Assembly: GCA_023548195.1 (NCBI GenBank)
Contig: JAJHZJ010000009.1
Span: 5,544,715-5,608,714, forward strand
DNA length: 64,000 bases
Source: Bettongia penicillata ogilbyi
Lineage: Eukaryota > Chordata > Mammalia > Diprotodontia > Potoroidae
Direction of reading: 5' to 3'
Under the pieces are notes generated by a model. The model made no database searches. It worked only from the letters and a program-made list of their open reading frames with translations, and was not told where the DNA came from. This document shows positions 30,386-41,304 of the stretch, piece by piece (the stretch's first letter is position 1; each line of letters begins with the position of its first letter). The translations under genes were made by a program, and so were the position numbers.

Positions 30386-30573
30386 AGTTCAAAACCTTGA
30401 GACCCTGAAATAGTTTTGTAAAAATATTCTGATAACTGTATTTCAATATAATTGGTTCCTTTGCAATGTTATGCATTTTATTTTATACATCTAAAAAAAC
30501 TGTTCAGAGGAATGGTCCACAGGCTTTGCTAGATTGCCAAAAGGGTCCAGGAGACAAAAAAAGGTTAAGGATA
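30386..30573 (+). mobile_element. Short DNA transposon (same family as 60048-60239)
   Basis: Shares with the later copy the order AACCTTGAGACCCTGAA, GATAACTGTATTTCAATATAATTGG, GCATTTTATTTTATACATC and AAAAAAAGGTTAAGGA. Ends form a short inverted repeat. No clear target duplication here. Confidence 0.6.
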
Positions 30574-30599
30574 TTTGATCCAGAGCAAGTTCCTCATTT

Positions 30600-31060
30600 T
30601 ATACATATATTTAAAAAAAAAAAACTGAAGCCAAAAAGTTTCCGTGATTTGCATAAGGTTCCAAGGGAAAGCTAAGATGATAACCCAAGTCCCCTGACTC
30701 TTTGACCATGCCTCTTTTACACCACACTGTCTTCATCTCTAAACTCATGGGGATTTCTGACAGATGGTTTGTTTGATTTTCCTTTTCAGTCATTTATAAA
30801 TGACCCGAAAAAAGGCCTAGCTTTCACTACAAAAATCTGACATTGTTTACTAAGAGGTTTAATACATAGAATTAAATATTTACAGCTAGGAAGTATTTTA
30901 GAGTTTATCTAAAATCCTTCCTTTGAGAGGCCTGAACCCTAGAACAGGTTCAGAGAAATGAAGAGACTTGCTCATTGTCAGGAGCAAGGTCATCATTTGA
31001 ATCCAGGTTCTTTGATTTCAAAGAAAGCACTGTTTCCACTACAAGACTGCCTCCAGATTA
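30600..31060 (-). repeat. Two MIR fragments
   Basis: 30605-30725 (AACTGAAGCC...GATTTGCATAAGGTTCCAAGG) and 30885-31055 (AGCTAGGAAGTATTTTAGAG...GACTTGCTCATTGTCAGGAG...TTTGAATCCAGGTTC). Confidence 0.45.
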
Positions 31061-32329
31061 GGCCAGACCTTTGCAAATGCAATCCTACTATTCATGAAAG
31101 ATTATCAATTCCATTTAAAATTCTAATTAGCCAGGGAATTTCAGGCACTGATGTGGGTAAGGAGGCGAGGAAGGAGGAAAGGAAAAGTTACAGTCTCTCC
31201 TGATAAAAGCCACGGGTGTCCAGCTATTAGGGTATAGGAGTCCATAATTATCAGTTCCCTGAACTGATCTCATTTCTATTTTAGTGCAATGGAGGTCGAG
31301 AGGTGGCAGCTGGGACTGCTAGCTTTGGACATGAACTTGGTAAGAGTGATGATAGTAGAAACTGAGCTAGACTATGAACCTAATCTACCCCATCCCACTT
31401 GCCAGAGGTAATGTTCTCAGGTTGTATAGGAAGGATTATCACTATGGGGAAAATGATTTATTATATTGTTCAGAAAAATAATTATACTCCTTAAATCCAA
31501 CCTTACGTGATCTGCACCCAGAATGTTGCCTGACCTAAGTAACTCTCTAGAAATACTAGAAATAGCAACAAGGAATTTGGGGTTCATTCCTAGTCCACCC
31601 AAAGCATTCTTGTTTTGGATCCCCAAACCCAGGACTTGTTTTGGGTCTACCCAAGCTTGTGTTTTGGGTCGTCTTTGTGTTTGGACTTTGCTCAAACTTT
31701 ATTTTTTATATTTACTCACATCCATCTCAATCTATCTGGCTTTCAAATTGCCTTCTCTACAAAATTGCTTAACTGAAGTCTATGTATGATTCGTACTTGA
31801 CTCATGACTTTTTAAGAATCCTGCATTATGTAAACATTCCAGAACCTGGGGGGATGGAGTCACTTCTTCCTTCTAGGGCTCTCTCTCTCTCTCTCTCTCT
31901 ACCAAATGACCTAATAAACTTCTTTCAGATTTGGGTCATGCTTGCAGGTGGGGGGAGAAATGTTCATATGTTTGTTCTTGCTATAGCTTTAAAATGAATA
32001 TCCTTTTGTAAAAGTCAATACATTGATAAGTGGTTAAGTGGAAATGAGTTCCTGAAATTAGGGGGAACACATCTTGTTGGGACTTGAGCCAGTGGCTCCC
32101 CAAAGTCCTGTAACTATAAAAGAAACCCATGATGGGGTAAAAATGTAACAAGTCCTGGCCATGAGGGAATGGGGCCAACATGGCGCAACCATGTTATATG
32201 AATGATAACATGCCTATGGGAAAAAAAGTAGGGGAAATCTTGACAACCAAACAGTTAAACTACCAAGCCAGAGAGTCTATTGAATTATACAAATGATGGC
32301 TCAGCTAAATAAGTCTTCCATAAGTGAAT
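31061..32329. other. Mostly unassigned intron
   Basis: A (CT)n run at 31880-31901 is the only clear feature. Sequence around 31500-31990 is not assigned; AATAAACTTC at 31913 and flanks hint at an old LTR but no borders are visible. Confidence 0.3.
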
Positions 32330-32352
32330 GGAGAATGAATGGATGGATGGAT
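32330..32352. repeat. (TGGA)n microsatellite
   Basis: GAATGAATGGATGGATGGAT. Confidence 0.8.
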
Positions 32353-32539
32353 ACTTGAATGAATCAGTAAATTCAATATTACATAGTTCTACTTTGGATT
32401 TTGAATAGTGCTTAGTACTGGAAAATAAATCTGATTTATAATATTCTTTCACCTATAATATAGTCTGACAGCACAAAGCATACTAATGTAATACTATTAC
32501 CACTAATACAAAAAAAATAATAATTTTGTTCCTTGATAA

Positions 32540-33010
32540 ATGTGGATCATCTTCTTAAGATTTCCTTGTGCAGCTTTTCCATGACATCTTTAATTCATAG
32601 ACCTTAAAGCAACTGACAAATCAAATCTACAAGTGTCCTTTCTAATCCCATCCACACCTGGACAGAGGGAGAGTTTGAACTTGTCTTCCTTGGTTATTTT
32701 CAGTTAGAAACTGAGGATTCTTGACAGTGCTTTTTTGCAAGAACTACAGCCATTAGGAGATTTTACTGGACTTTCAATTAAAGTGTTTCTTCCCATCCAG
32801 AGAAGAACCACCAAAGGACAAGAAATCCAGAGGAAAACATGCTTTTGATGTCACTAGGGGAAAACACCAGGTAACTCAGGCTTGACTTTAAATCATTTGG
32901 GGAACTTAACTGTCTTGGAGAGGGTATGACAATAACCCAAGCAATCATTTGACGCTGCGTTGGGTTTCCAGGCCTGTTTACAATCTATGATGTCTCTGGA
33001 TAAGAAGAGT
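32540..33010. other. Low-repeat stretch
   Basis: No recognised repeat. Contains TTTGATGTCACTAGGGG and TTTGACGCTGCGTTGGG, unusually CpG-bearing for this AT-rich intron. Could be unique sequence or an unrecognised old element. Confidence 0.2.
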
Positions 33011-33039
33011 TACACTAAAATGTCCTAAAGGTAGCTAGC

Positions 33040-33300
33040 AATAGTCAAAAGAATGCTACATTTGGGGAGTGAAGATCCAATTTTGAGTCCAGGTTCTCCT
33101 ACTTTCTCACTAGTATAACACTAGGCAAGTCACTGACCAGGAATTTCAATTTCTTTATCTATTAGAGACAATAATATTTGCAGTGATTAAATCCTTCCCC
33201 ACAGGATTGCCTTGAGGATCAGATGAGATAATGTAGTACATGAAAACATTTACCAATCCTCAAGGACTTAAAAGTAAAAGACAGGATTATTACTTAAAAC
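33040..33300 (+). repeat. MIR SINE
   Basis: TTTTGAGTCCAGGTTCTCC...ACTAGGCAAGTCACTGACC...GGATTGCCTTGAGGATCAGATGAGATAA. Confidence 0.6.
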
Positions 33301-33970
33301 CAATCTGCTTACTGTCAATGTTTACAGATTTCCTAAAACATTCCCAAGACAAAGGGGTGTGTTCATAAGAAACAGGCCCAATTCCAGAGGTGATTCCAAA
33401 TAAAATATATTGGTTGATACAACTCCCATGTTTTCTCAGTTATTCAAAATTCTTTTGGAAGTGTATTGTATGTAATTGTGTGTCTGAGAGAAAAATGCTC
33501 AGTACTGGGAACTAGGAAATATGTTCCAAATCACTGAGTGACCTTGGACAATTCACCTAACCTTAACCTAAGTTACTACCTAAGTTAACCAAAGTACTTC
33601 AGAGTGTTTTTATTTTCTGTAACTTGAGAATGGTTTGCCCTTACGTCCCAGAGATGCAGTGATAATAAAAAAAAAAAGGCAGAGAGATGTGTGTATTTGT
33701 ATTTGTGTGTGTGCATACACACAAAGTCTTAAAAAAGAAGTCTTTGGAATTTTCAAGAAGTCATTAACTTGAAATATTGGCACCTAGGTACAGGCTTCAC
33801 TAAATGGTCCTGGGGCAAACAGAATGAAACTGCTCCTCAAATCCATTTTTTAAAGACAAATTCAGTTTGTGAGTAAGACACTAGGACACTGTGAAGCTAA
33901 TTTTCTTGAAGGATGCTACCCTGGGGTGGAGCAGGGCAGGAAGTAGATCATTTGGAAGTTTTCCTCCTTT
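33301..33970. other. Unassigned, with MIR scrap and TG run
   Basis: A MIR-like scrap at 33530-33580 (GAGTGACCTTGGACAATTCACC) and a TGTGTGTG run at 33687-33722. Otherwise nothing. Confidence 0.35.
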
Positions 33971-33971
33971 G

Positions 33972-34208
33972 ACTAACTGACATAGATTGCTGGTTCTGGA
34001 GTCTTGAAGACCTGAGTTTAATTCTAGTCTCTGATACTTACTAGTTGTGTAACCCTGGGTCACTTAACCCTTTTGCCTCAGTTTCCTCATCTGTAAAATG
34101 AACTAGCAAAGGAAATGGCAAATCACTGCAGTATCTTTGCCAAGAAAACCCCAAATTGGATTACAAAAAGTTGGACATGACTGAAAGAAATGAACAGCCA
34201 CAAAAAAC
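33972..34208 (+). mobile_element. RTE-tailed CORE SINE (MAR1-like), sense
   Basis: TGCCTCAGTTTCCTCATCTG...GCAAATCACTGCAGTATCTTTGCC...GGATTACAAAAAGTTGGACATGAC, ending AAATGAACAGCCACAAAAAA. Confidence 0.8.
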
Positions 34209-34965
34209 CCAAGGCTTAAATCTAATTTTACTTGACATTTTTAATATAATTGTAAAACTGTTCTGTAAACTGCATACCCTTGCTGCTCCCTCTTTAGAAA
34301 CTTGACATGGCAAATAGCTTTATGGGGTCCACATTATACAAATACATTTTAATATATTTGACAAATATATTGACAAAATCCATCAAAACCAAGAGGGGGA
34401 TCTATATATAAAGGAAGGAAAAAACAGAATTCAAAGAGAACATTTAACTTGTTGAGTTTTATTCTCCTGTCTCCCCCATTATAGCTCTATAGGAGATTTG
34501 TGGTTTGCAGTAACTGGACTCCAGAGTTTTAAAAGTGAGAAGTCAATATTCAGTATATTTGAAGCATGGCAGAGGGACAGCATGTCTCAGACATACTAAA
34601 AGAAGAGTCAGAGGATGTGAGTAATTCTCCACTCTGAATCACCCTCCTGCCCACATTTCTCCTTCTCAGACCAACCGTCTTCTGCGTCTGCGTCCCTCTT
34701 ACAATGAATTTGTCCATTACTCAAGAGTCACTTTCAATTAGGGGAATAGTAGAACTGAAGAAGTGAAAGATATCCTTCCTAAGGAAACAGCATTTTAGAT
34801 TTCCCTCTGGTTCCTAAAGTATTTCATTCTGAAATATACCTATACATATTTCTTTGTAATGGGGTGGGGGAGAGATTTAGAAGAGAATCAGATCACCTGG
34901 ATGAATTTTTTAATCAACTTTATGAGGTTATAGGCATAGATTTTTGTCTGAAGGCATCTGCATGT
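34209..34965. other. No recognised feature
   Basis: Intronic sequence; nothing assigned. Confidence 0.35.
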
Positions 34966-34976
34966 CCATGGAGCAA
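34966..34976. repeat. Target-site duplication of SINE (left)
   Basis: CCATGGAGCAA, repeated perfectly at 35293-35303. Confidence 0.85.
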
Positions 34977-35292
34977 GGGGCAGCTAGGTGGTGCAGTGGA
35001 TAGCACAGCAGTGCAGGAGTCAGGAGGACCTGAGTTCAAATCTCACCTCAGACACTTGACACTCATTAGCTGGGTGACCTTGGGCAAGTCATTTAACCCC
35101 AGTTGCCTCATCCTGGGTCATCTCCAGTCATCCTGATGAGTATCTGGTCACAGGATTCAGATGGTTCTGGAGGAGAAGTGAGGCTGGTGACCTGCACAGC
35201 CCTCCCTCCCTCAAAACAAAGTCAAGCATAAGTCATGCCATCATTTCTCTGATGACATGGTCTTCTTTGGCAATGAAGGATGAACACACACA
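34977..35292 (+). mobile_element. tRNA-derived SINE with (AC)n end
   Basis: The best preserved copy of its family in the window: GGGGCAGCTAGGTGGTGCAG (A box region), GAGTTCAAATCTC (B box), MIR-like core, tail with GAGGCTGGTGACCTGCACAG and ATCATTTCTCTGATGACATGG, ending AACACACACA. Perfect 11 bp target duplication. Confidence 0.88.
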
Positions 35293-35303
35293 CCATGGAG
35301 CAA

Positions 35304-35714
35304 AGAAAGTGCACTGGCACCCCGGAGAGAGGATAACAGAAATGTCTCTCATTGGTTTCCTGGAACTGGAGCTGCCATGAGTCGATTGATGACTGAAAGT
35401 TAGAGGGGAAGGGATGTTTGTAGGAGAACTGCTCTCTCCCTTGTGCTACATACAATAAGGTTAACTCTCTCCCTTGGATGCCCTGTCCAAAATGCCACGG
35501 AATGGAGAAGCTGGGAGGGGGCAAGCAGGAAGAGATGGAGGGAAGTAAGGATCCAAAATGGACTTTGCCCATCCACAAGAGCAGCTAGTTACAACACCTA
35601 GTTAGTTGCATATCCTTGCCTACTGCCTGAAGTATCTGGACACCAACTTCCTAGTGTCTTTTGCCTTTCTGATCCTATTCTACGTACAAGTCCAAAGACT
35701 ACAGTTTCTGAAGA
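35304..35714. other. No recognised feature
   Basis: Unique-looking intron; the 118-codon minus-strand frame at 35222-35578 overlaps the SINE and has no domain. Confidence 0.35.
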
Positions 35715-35965
35715 TAGACAACTAGGTGGTGAAGTTGGATAGAACATTGGATCCAACGTGAGGAAGACTGAATTCAAATCCAGCCTCAGACACTTAAAAG
35801 TTGTGTGACTGAGAAAATCGTTTAACCTCTGGTTCAGTTTCCCCTTCTGTAAAATGGGGATAAAAATAGCATTACTTCCTAGAGAAATTGTGAGGATAAA
35901 GTGACACATTATTTGTAAAGCAGCTGGCAAACCTTAAAATGTTATATAAATTTTAGCTATTAATA
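35715..35965 (+). repeat. tRNA-derived/MIR-type SINE
   Basis: ACAACTAGGTGGTGAAGTTGG...TTCAAATCCAGCCTCAGACAC...CTGTAAAATGGGGATAAAAATAGC...AACCTTAAAATGTTATATAAATTTTAGCT. Confidence 0.7.
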
Positions 35966-36112
35966 TGTTCCCTCCCCATGTAGCTGGGGTCCATTGATAG
36001 AATTCCTAGCCGGCAAGGAACAATTCTGAGTAGAGATCCTTAGCCTCAAGGGCTATGCCATAGGTAATTTCAAATTTAAAAATTCACAAATTCAAACTCT
36101 CCTCAAGGAAAA

Positions 36113-36370
36113 AGGCAGCTGGCTGGTACAATGGATAGAGTACTTCTCCTGGAGTCAGGAAGACCTGAATTCAAATCCAGTCACAGACCCTTACCAGCTA
36201 TGTGACCCTGGACAAGTCGCTTAATTTCAGTTTACCCAGTTTCTTCTTCTGTAAAATGCAAATCATATTAGTACTTACTTCCCAAAGTTGTTGTAAAGAC
36301 CAAATGTGTTATTTGGAAAGTGCTTTGAAAATCTTAAAGCTCTACATAAATGCTAGCTATTTTTTAATAT
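36113..36370 (+). repeat. tRNA-derived/MIR-type SINE
   Basis: The same family as 35715-35965, with head GGCAGCTGGCTGGTACAATGG, B box TTCAAATCCAG and end GCTCTACATAAATGCTAGCT. Confidence 0.72.
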
Positions 36371-37369
36371 TACCTATGATTTTTCTCACTTGAATGCTCA
36401 TGGGAGAAGGAGGAGAAGAAGGAACATGACAACTGCTTAGGGAAGGATATGTGAACATTTCCAGTCCTTTCTGCAATTGTCCGAGGTGAAGGGGAATGCT
36501 TGTTCAGCAAACCACCCAAGTATGTTGATCTGGTTGGAGTCTATTGAACTGTTGAAGGGCTCTATCCTTCTCTACCTACTCCTGGGCCCCTGTGATTCTT
36601 TTGGGTGGTGTATTTTCTTTGCGGCAAAATAAAGTCTGTTCCATACCCCAAATCCATCAAGTGCCTATGTGAGACTTAGGAACCCTATTTTTCCATATTT
36701 GAGAAGACACAGTTATGTGAACCAACACCATCACAATATTTAGAGATTTTTCCTGTGGTCCTGGGGTAGGGGGAAGTGGGAAGGGGACAAATCAAAGATA
36801 AAAGATTACCCTCAGTGTCAGCCACCAGAATTAGACTCAGTCCAGGTGAGGCCAGAGTCTTTAGGGAGTAATGGAACAATAGTTACATTCACATTTTCAA
36901 TGACATACTATGGGAATAAAGTCCCACTCTGATTGCGATGTGGAGATAACCCTGGTATCTCATGGGCTATATCAGAGGAATACAAGCTCTGGTAGGAGCT
37001 ACCAAGCTAGAAACATGAGGCAGACTATCTGTCTTTTACCATAGGACTAGAATCCATTTAAGTACAAGGACCTTCACCTGATTGACCACAGGGTGATAAA
37101 TGTTTAATTTTTAATACAGCACTCCTCAAGATGAAATCAAACTCAATAGGGTACTAAGGCATCGAAGGGTTGAGATTTTCATCTGTAGATAAAATAATGC
37201 ACATTGATAGAATCAAAGATACTTGATTTGTTAAAATACACTATGACTTGGAACAGTTATTACTGACTACTGAGCTTGGTAAACTTCAATATTTGAAGGA
37301 CACATGATTTTGCTGGTGTCCACAATTTTGTATCCCTAAATAGCACATTTATTAATGTCAACCAAATGT
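36371..37369. other. No recognised feature
   Basis: Intronic sequence; AATAAAGTCTGTTCC at 36628 is isolated and not tied to an LTR. Confidence 0.35.
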
Positions 37370-37390
37370 TAGAGCACTTAGGGATGGAAG

Positions 37391-37396
37391 GATCAG
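37391..37396. repeat. Target-site duplication of solo LTR (left)
   Basis: GATCAG; the perfect right copy is at 37858-37863. Confidence 0.85.
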
Positions 37397-37857
37397 TGTA
37401 AGGGAATTGCCAACCCCCAGCCTCTTGGACAGCATTCTCTGGTCATGACTCAGGTAAACTGAGGGGAGACTGGTAAGGCATGAACAAGATGGCGCTGGGA
37501 GGAAGGGTTCTGCCCCTGTTTTACTCAAGGCTATTTTCCCCCAGGCTTTTCAGAGAACAAAGAAGCCCAAAATGTTTTTCTTTCTAGGGGCTACGTGTCC
37601 ACACTGGGCAGTGCTGGTTTAAGGTAAATTACTTCCTTATAAGGGCAAACAAATTGGTGATAGGTTCACTTAGAGCACTGGTGTCAGAGAAGAGATAAAA
37701 GCACCACTCACTGCTTGAATAAACGGAGTTCTTACTATCTTGTCTCTCGCCTCAGTCATTGCTTACAGCTGCGCTCCACCAAGGCCTACAGGCCTCTGCT
37801 GGTCAGATAAGCCTGTGGGCCTGAGAGATCAGGCCCAGACTCCCGGGGTCCCTAACA
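37397..37857 (+). mobile_element. Solo LTR of an endogenous retrovirus, 461 bp
   Basis: It begins TGTAAGGGAATTGCC and ends GGGGTCCCTAACA (TG...CA ends), with a perfect 6 bp duplication on both sides, typical of class II (betaretrovirus-like) elements. GAGATAAAAGC could be the TATA box and TGAATAAACGG the poly(A) signal. It interrupts an antisense MIR-type SINE whose halves lie at 37370-37396 and 37864-37990. GC content is higher than its surroundings. Orientation is from the poly(A) signal position. Confidence 0.85.
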
Positions 37858-37863
37858 GATCAG

Positions 37864-37990
37864 CTCCCTCATTTTATCTAGATTGAGGAAACCATGTGCC
37901 AGAGAGACTTAGGGAACTTGCCCAACGTCCACTGTATCTTAAACCCCAAAGCACGGCTTTCTTTCTCCTGAGAACCTACTGTTAGAACTA
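37864..37990 (-). repeat. MIR-type SINE, right half split by LTR
   Basis: CTCCCTCATTTTATCTAGATTGAGGAAACC...GGAACTTGCCCAACGTCCAC. The left half is 37370-37396. Confidence 0.5.
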
Positions 37991-38239
37991 TTTTAGACTG
38001 CTTTCAAATTCCTTTTGTGTTGTCATTTTGGATTGTTACTTAACTTTCCATGTGTTACTTAACTCCCCAGTAGGTCCTAAGATTATTTAGACTATGCCTT
38101 GTATTTCCTTCAGTAATTAGCTATATCCTTTACATATAGCAGGTGCACAACAGAAAAAAAACCTATGGATAAAAACAAATGTTTTAGAAAGGGACATTAA
38201 CTCTTCATAAGTATAAGGAAGCTAGCATAGAGGATGGAG

Positions 38240-38446
38240 AGATGACTTCAGAGTCAAAAAGACCTGGGGTCAAGTCTGACAAACTGGCTGTGTAAACTAA
38301 GGCAAATGACCCAACCTCCTGAGAAACTCTCTAATACTATAAATTACAGAGCATGTACCAATCCATATTGCTAGAGGAAGTTCATTCCTCAGTGCTGTAG
38401 CTCCCTACACCCATGAGATCACAAGTCTGGCACCAAAAAAAAAAAA
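38240..38446 (+). repeat. MIR/THER-type SINE with A run
   Basis: AGACCTGGGGTCAAGTCTG...CTGTGTAAACTAAGGCAAATGACC...GAGCATGTACCAATCCATATTGC and a 15-base A run near 38434-38448. Confidence 0.6.
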
Positions 38447-38574
38447 AAATACAAGAAAGTTCAAAAACAGCAAATGTCCAGACTACAATGCAGGGATTCC
38501 TTGGGCAAAGTTTAACCAAAGTGACGGTCATTGGTCAAAATATGCTTTTATGGGAGCTTAGGGATTGCTGGTAA

Positions 38575-38910
38575 TAAAGTATACTCCTTGAGAGTAGGAA
38601 CTAATTTTACCTTTTTTTTTTTGGTATCCCCAGCACTTAGCGCAATGCCTGGCACATAGTAGGATTTAATAAATACTTGCTGGTTTGACTTGACTTGAAC
38701 TGAGCTAAAATGAAATGAATTTAATTGAATACCAACTATTCAATCCTTGTCCTATTCCTTAAAATCTCTCTCCCTCATTAGAACACAAGATCCTGGAAGA
38801 GAGGGACTTATAATTCCATATCCTTGGTGCTTAGAACAATGTTTGGTGACATATCAAGGTTTAATAACTTATTATCAAGGTTTATTAACTTATAAACAGA
38901 CTGACTACAA
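38575..38910 (+). repeat. Two L2 3' ends
   Basis: 38578-38690 (CTCCTTGAGAGTAGGAACTAA...GCAATGCCTGGCACATAGTAGG) and 38775-38890 (AGATCCTGGAAGAGAGGGAC...TTAGAACAATGTTTGGTGACA). Confidence 0.65.
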
Positions 38911-40109
38911 AGCTGATGTGTTTATGTCAGGGCTACTAAAAACAATACAGCCCATAATAACCTCATTCCCCTTATTTCTCAGGAACCCAAGGCTTCCATT
39001 TAAATAGTTCATCTAACTCGATGAAAACCAATTACCATAATAAGGGTTAAGAAGACTGAGCATCCTAGGAAGGGATAGATTCTGTCACTTTCCCTATCTG
39101 CCTCATTTTTCTGTAGAAAAATCTTCAAAGTCTGATTCTGTTCCCTCAGAGTAGCACAGAAATGACCCTGGATTTTCAAAGGCAATACTTGAGAATCATA
39201 AGATCTGGCAAGTCCTCAAAGTTCAGTGTATAACCTAACAATGGGCTATATTAACTCTCTTCTAAAAACCAGCTTAGCCATGTTGGGAAAGGCTTATTCT
39301 AAGATGGCCACCAAATGATGAATTTTTCAGTTACAACTCCAGAACATCTCTATGTATGGTACTAAGAGGCTGAAATTTGCCTCAGATACAAAAGCATCCA
39401 TACCTACTAAATGAGATCTTTGAATCATTGAAGTGCTGTGCCAATAAATAAATTTTTAAAATGCCACACAAGCAGCACGTGAAATGCAAAGTTGCTGGAA
39501 ATCACTTATTTTGCAACTAACAAAGTTAGTTGAGTGCACAGTTTTTAACTTTATTCTTCAATATGATTGTGTAACCAATATGCAAAATTGCTTGATTTGG
39601 AGGGACTTAAGATTAAGTACTTTAAATTAGTCTTCAAATGTCTACCCTCTTCAAGACGTATTCATGAGGTTCCTGAGACCACCAGGATGCATTAACTGAA
39701 AATATTTTAAAGAGCAGTTCATAAAGTTTCTGGAATTATCTTATGCTTTTATGCATCTTCAACAAATTCTATTTTGGTAAGTGATACAGGTATAGAAACA
39801 TGTGTGGCAAGCCCAGGGTTAATGATCTAAGATACAGTAGAGAAAGAATTAGGTCAAACCATTATTATTTCATGTTGTGGTATCTTTGACATTTCCAAGA
39901 GGAATGCCTGCCATTAAAATAAAAACTTTTACCATTTTAAAAAAATTTTAGATTACTCTAGAATGAGATATTTTGTGTTCAAAAAGGTATAGCTATATTT
40001 GAGGGGATATTTGGGGAATGGATCTTCATTTAGTCCCTCAAAAAAACAAGGACAAAATACACGTTTAACAGAAAAATGTAGGAAGTGAATTAAATGAGAT
40101 TCATCTATA
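38911..40109. other. Mostly low-repeat intron
   Basis: No recognised repeat over about 1.2 kb. The stretch 39480-39780 (ATGATTGTGTAACCAATATGC, TACTTTAAATTAGTC) looks unique and is near exon 3. Confidence 0.3.
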
Positions 40110-40340
40110 AATGCATTCATTTATTTATTCAAACATTTATTAAACACCAACACAGTCCCTAAACACTAGGCTCCAAGGATATAAGAATTAAAAGGATACA
40201 GTCCCTACCCTCAAGGACCTCATTCCTTGTGAGGAATGGAATAAAACCCAAAGAATTATAACACAACTAGTATATGTTATGCAAAGAATGAAGGAATAAA
40301 CAAAGCTGTATAAGAGAATTACAAGAAAGGTTATTTCTAG
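40110..40340 (-). repeat. L2 3' end, antisense
   Basis: TTTATTAAACACCAACACAGTCCC...CAAGGATATAAGAATTAAAAGG...CCCTCAAGGACCTCATTCC. It stops about 35 bp before exon 3. Confidence 0.55.
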
Positions 40341-40373
40341 AGGGGAAGAAGGGCAGGAGAATTCTCAACTTAC

Positions 40374-40418
40374 CATTTGCAGCCAAATATTGGTGGTTAA
40401 AACCTGATTCTTTTCATC
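40374..40418 (-). CDS. CHRNA7: CHRNA7 exon 3
   Basis: This 45 bp exon encodes exactly fifteen residues, DEKNQVLTTNIWLQM, from the outer beta-sheet of the extracellular domain of the alpha-7 receptor. The tryptophan is Trp55 (loop D of the complementary agonist-binding face). On the minus strand it is preceded by a strong acceptor, TTTATTTTTTTTCAG, and followed by GTAAGTTG. It begins and ends at phase 0 and joins in frame to the exon at 27431-27540. The residues are identical to human exon 3 as recalled. It is too short to appear as an open frame and was found by reading the reverse complement. Confidence 0.95.
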
Positions 40419-40440
40419 CTGAAAAAAAATAAAGAAACAT

Positions 40441-41154
40441 CGGTTAGCGATATGAAGATGATATCACTGTTCATATATAACTTACTTGATTTCTTTAACA
40501 AGTCAAAGCATAGGCTGCCATGGACCAAGGAATTCAACATCTAGCAGCTAACCTGCTGATGACAAACCTCCCTCTTCTGAGTTAGGTTGGCCCTTGGACT
40601 TGGAGCCAATCTGTTGCTGAGTCATGACTTTTACTCAAAAATTGGCATAAGGAGTATCATTAAGAATAGAAAAGTATATGGGGTGAAAGCTAATAGATGG
40701 GCACAATAATGCTCCATTGGTACCCTGGATGTTAAAAAAAAATAAAAAAAGAACTAGAGAGATTCCAAGGATGTTGGATGCATGGTTGGTGAAAGAACTA
40801 TGGGAGAGTATCCAGAAGAATCTCATTTGATGAGAAGGCACACATGAGCTACCATATGTACAGGTAGAGAGAATATCCATAGTACATGGAAGCAGAGCTC
40901 TTTTAAACGACCAAAGAAATCAACTCGTTTCCTCCCTTCCTCTTAAAGCAAGTGGAGGAACATATTCCTTTTAAATATACTCTGATACAGTTAACCATCT
41001 TAAGGTCTTAATCAATCATCATCCACATGGCTCATTTAAACTGAGACCACAATAGGATACAGTTTTCTTACTGATATAAAGAGTAGGAGAACACACAAGG
41101 AAGGTACTGGAGCTATACTCTGTGACCAAAGTATGATGTAATGTCATGGTAATA
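40441..41154. other. No recognised feature
   Basis: Intron 2 sequence adjacent to exon 3; nothing assigned. Confidence 0.35.
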
Positions 41155-41226
41155 GAGGAAAGGAGAGGAGAGGCAAGGAGATGAAGGGGAAGGAGGGGAA
41201 AGAAGAAAAGGAGAGAGGTGGAGAAG
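41155..41226. repeat. Purine-rich GGA/GAA tract
   Basis: AGAGGAAAGGAGAGGAGAGG and continuing; about 70 bp almost without pyrimidines. Confidence 0.8.
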
Positions 41227-41288
41227 GTCAACTTAAAAGTGAGACAATAGTCAATTAGCAGTAATGGTCATCATCCCAAAGTAGTAAT

Positions 41289-41304
41289 TAAACTATGACT
41301 GTGG
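41289..41304. repeat. Target-site duplication, left, of tailless L1
   Basis: TAAACTATGACTGTGG; the perfect right copy is at 42375-42390. The left junction reads ATT/AAACT, close to the L1 endonuclease consensus. Confidence 0.9.

Noticed and set aside
31400..31990. Possible LTR with AATAAA
   Set aside because: No TG...CA ends or target duplication could be found.
35222..35578. 118-codon minus-strand open frame
   Set aside because: Starts beyond and runs into the tail of the SINE at 34977-35292; no domain.
36380..36660. Possible LTR (AATAAAGTCTGTTCC)
   Set aside because: An isolated poly(A)-like motif without borders or duplication.
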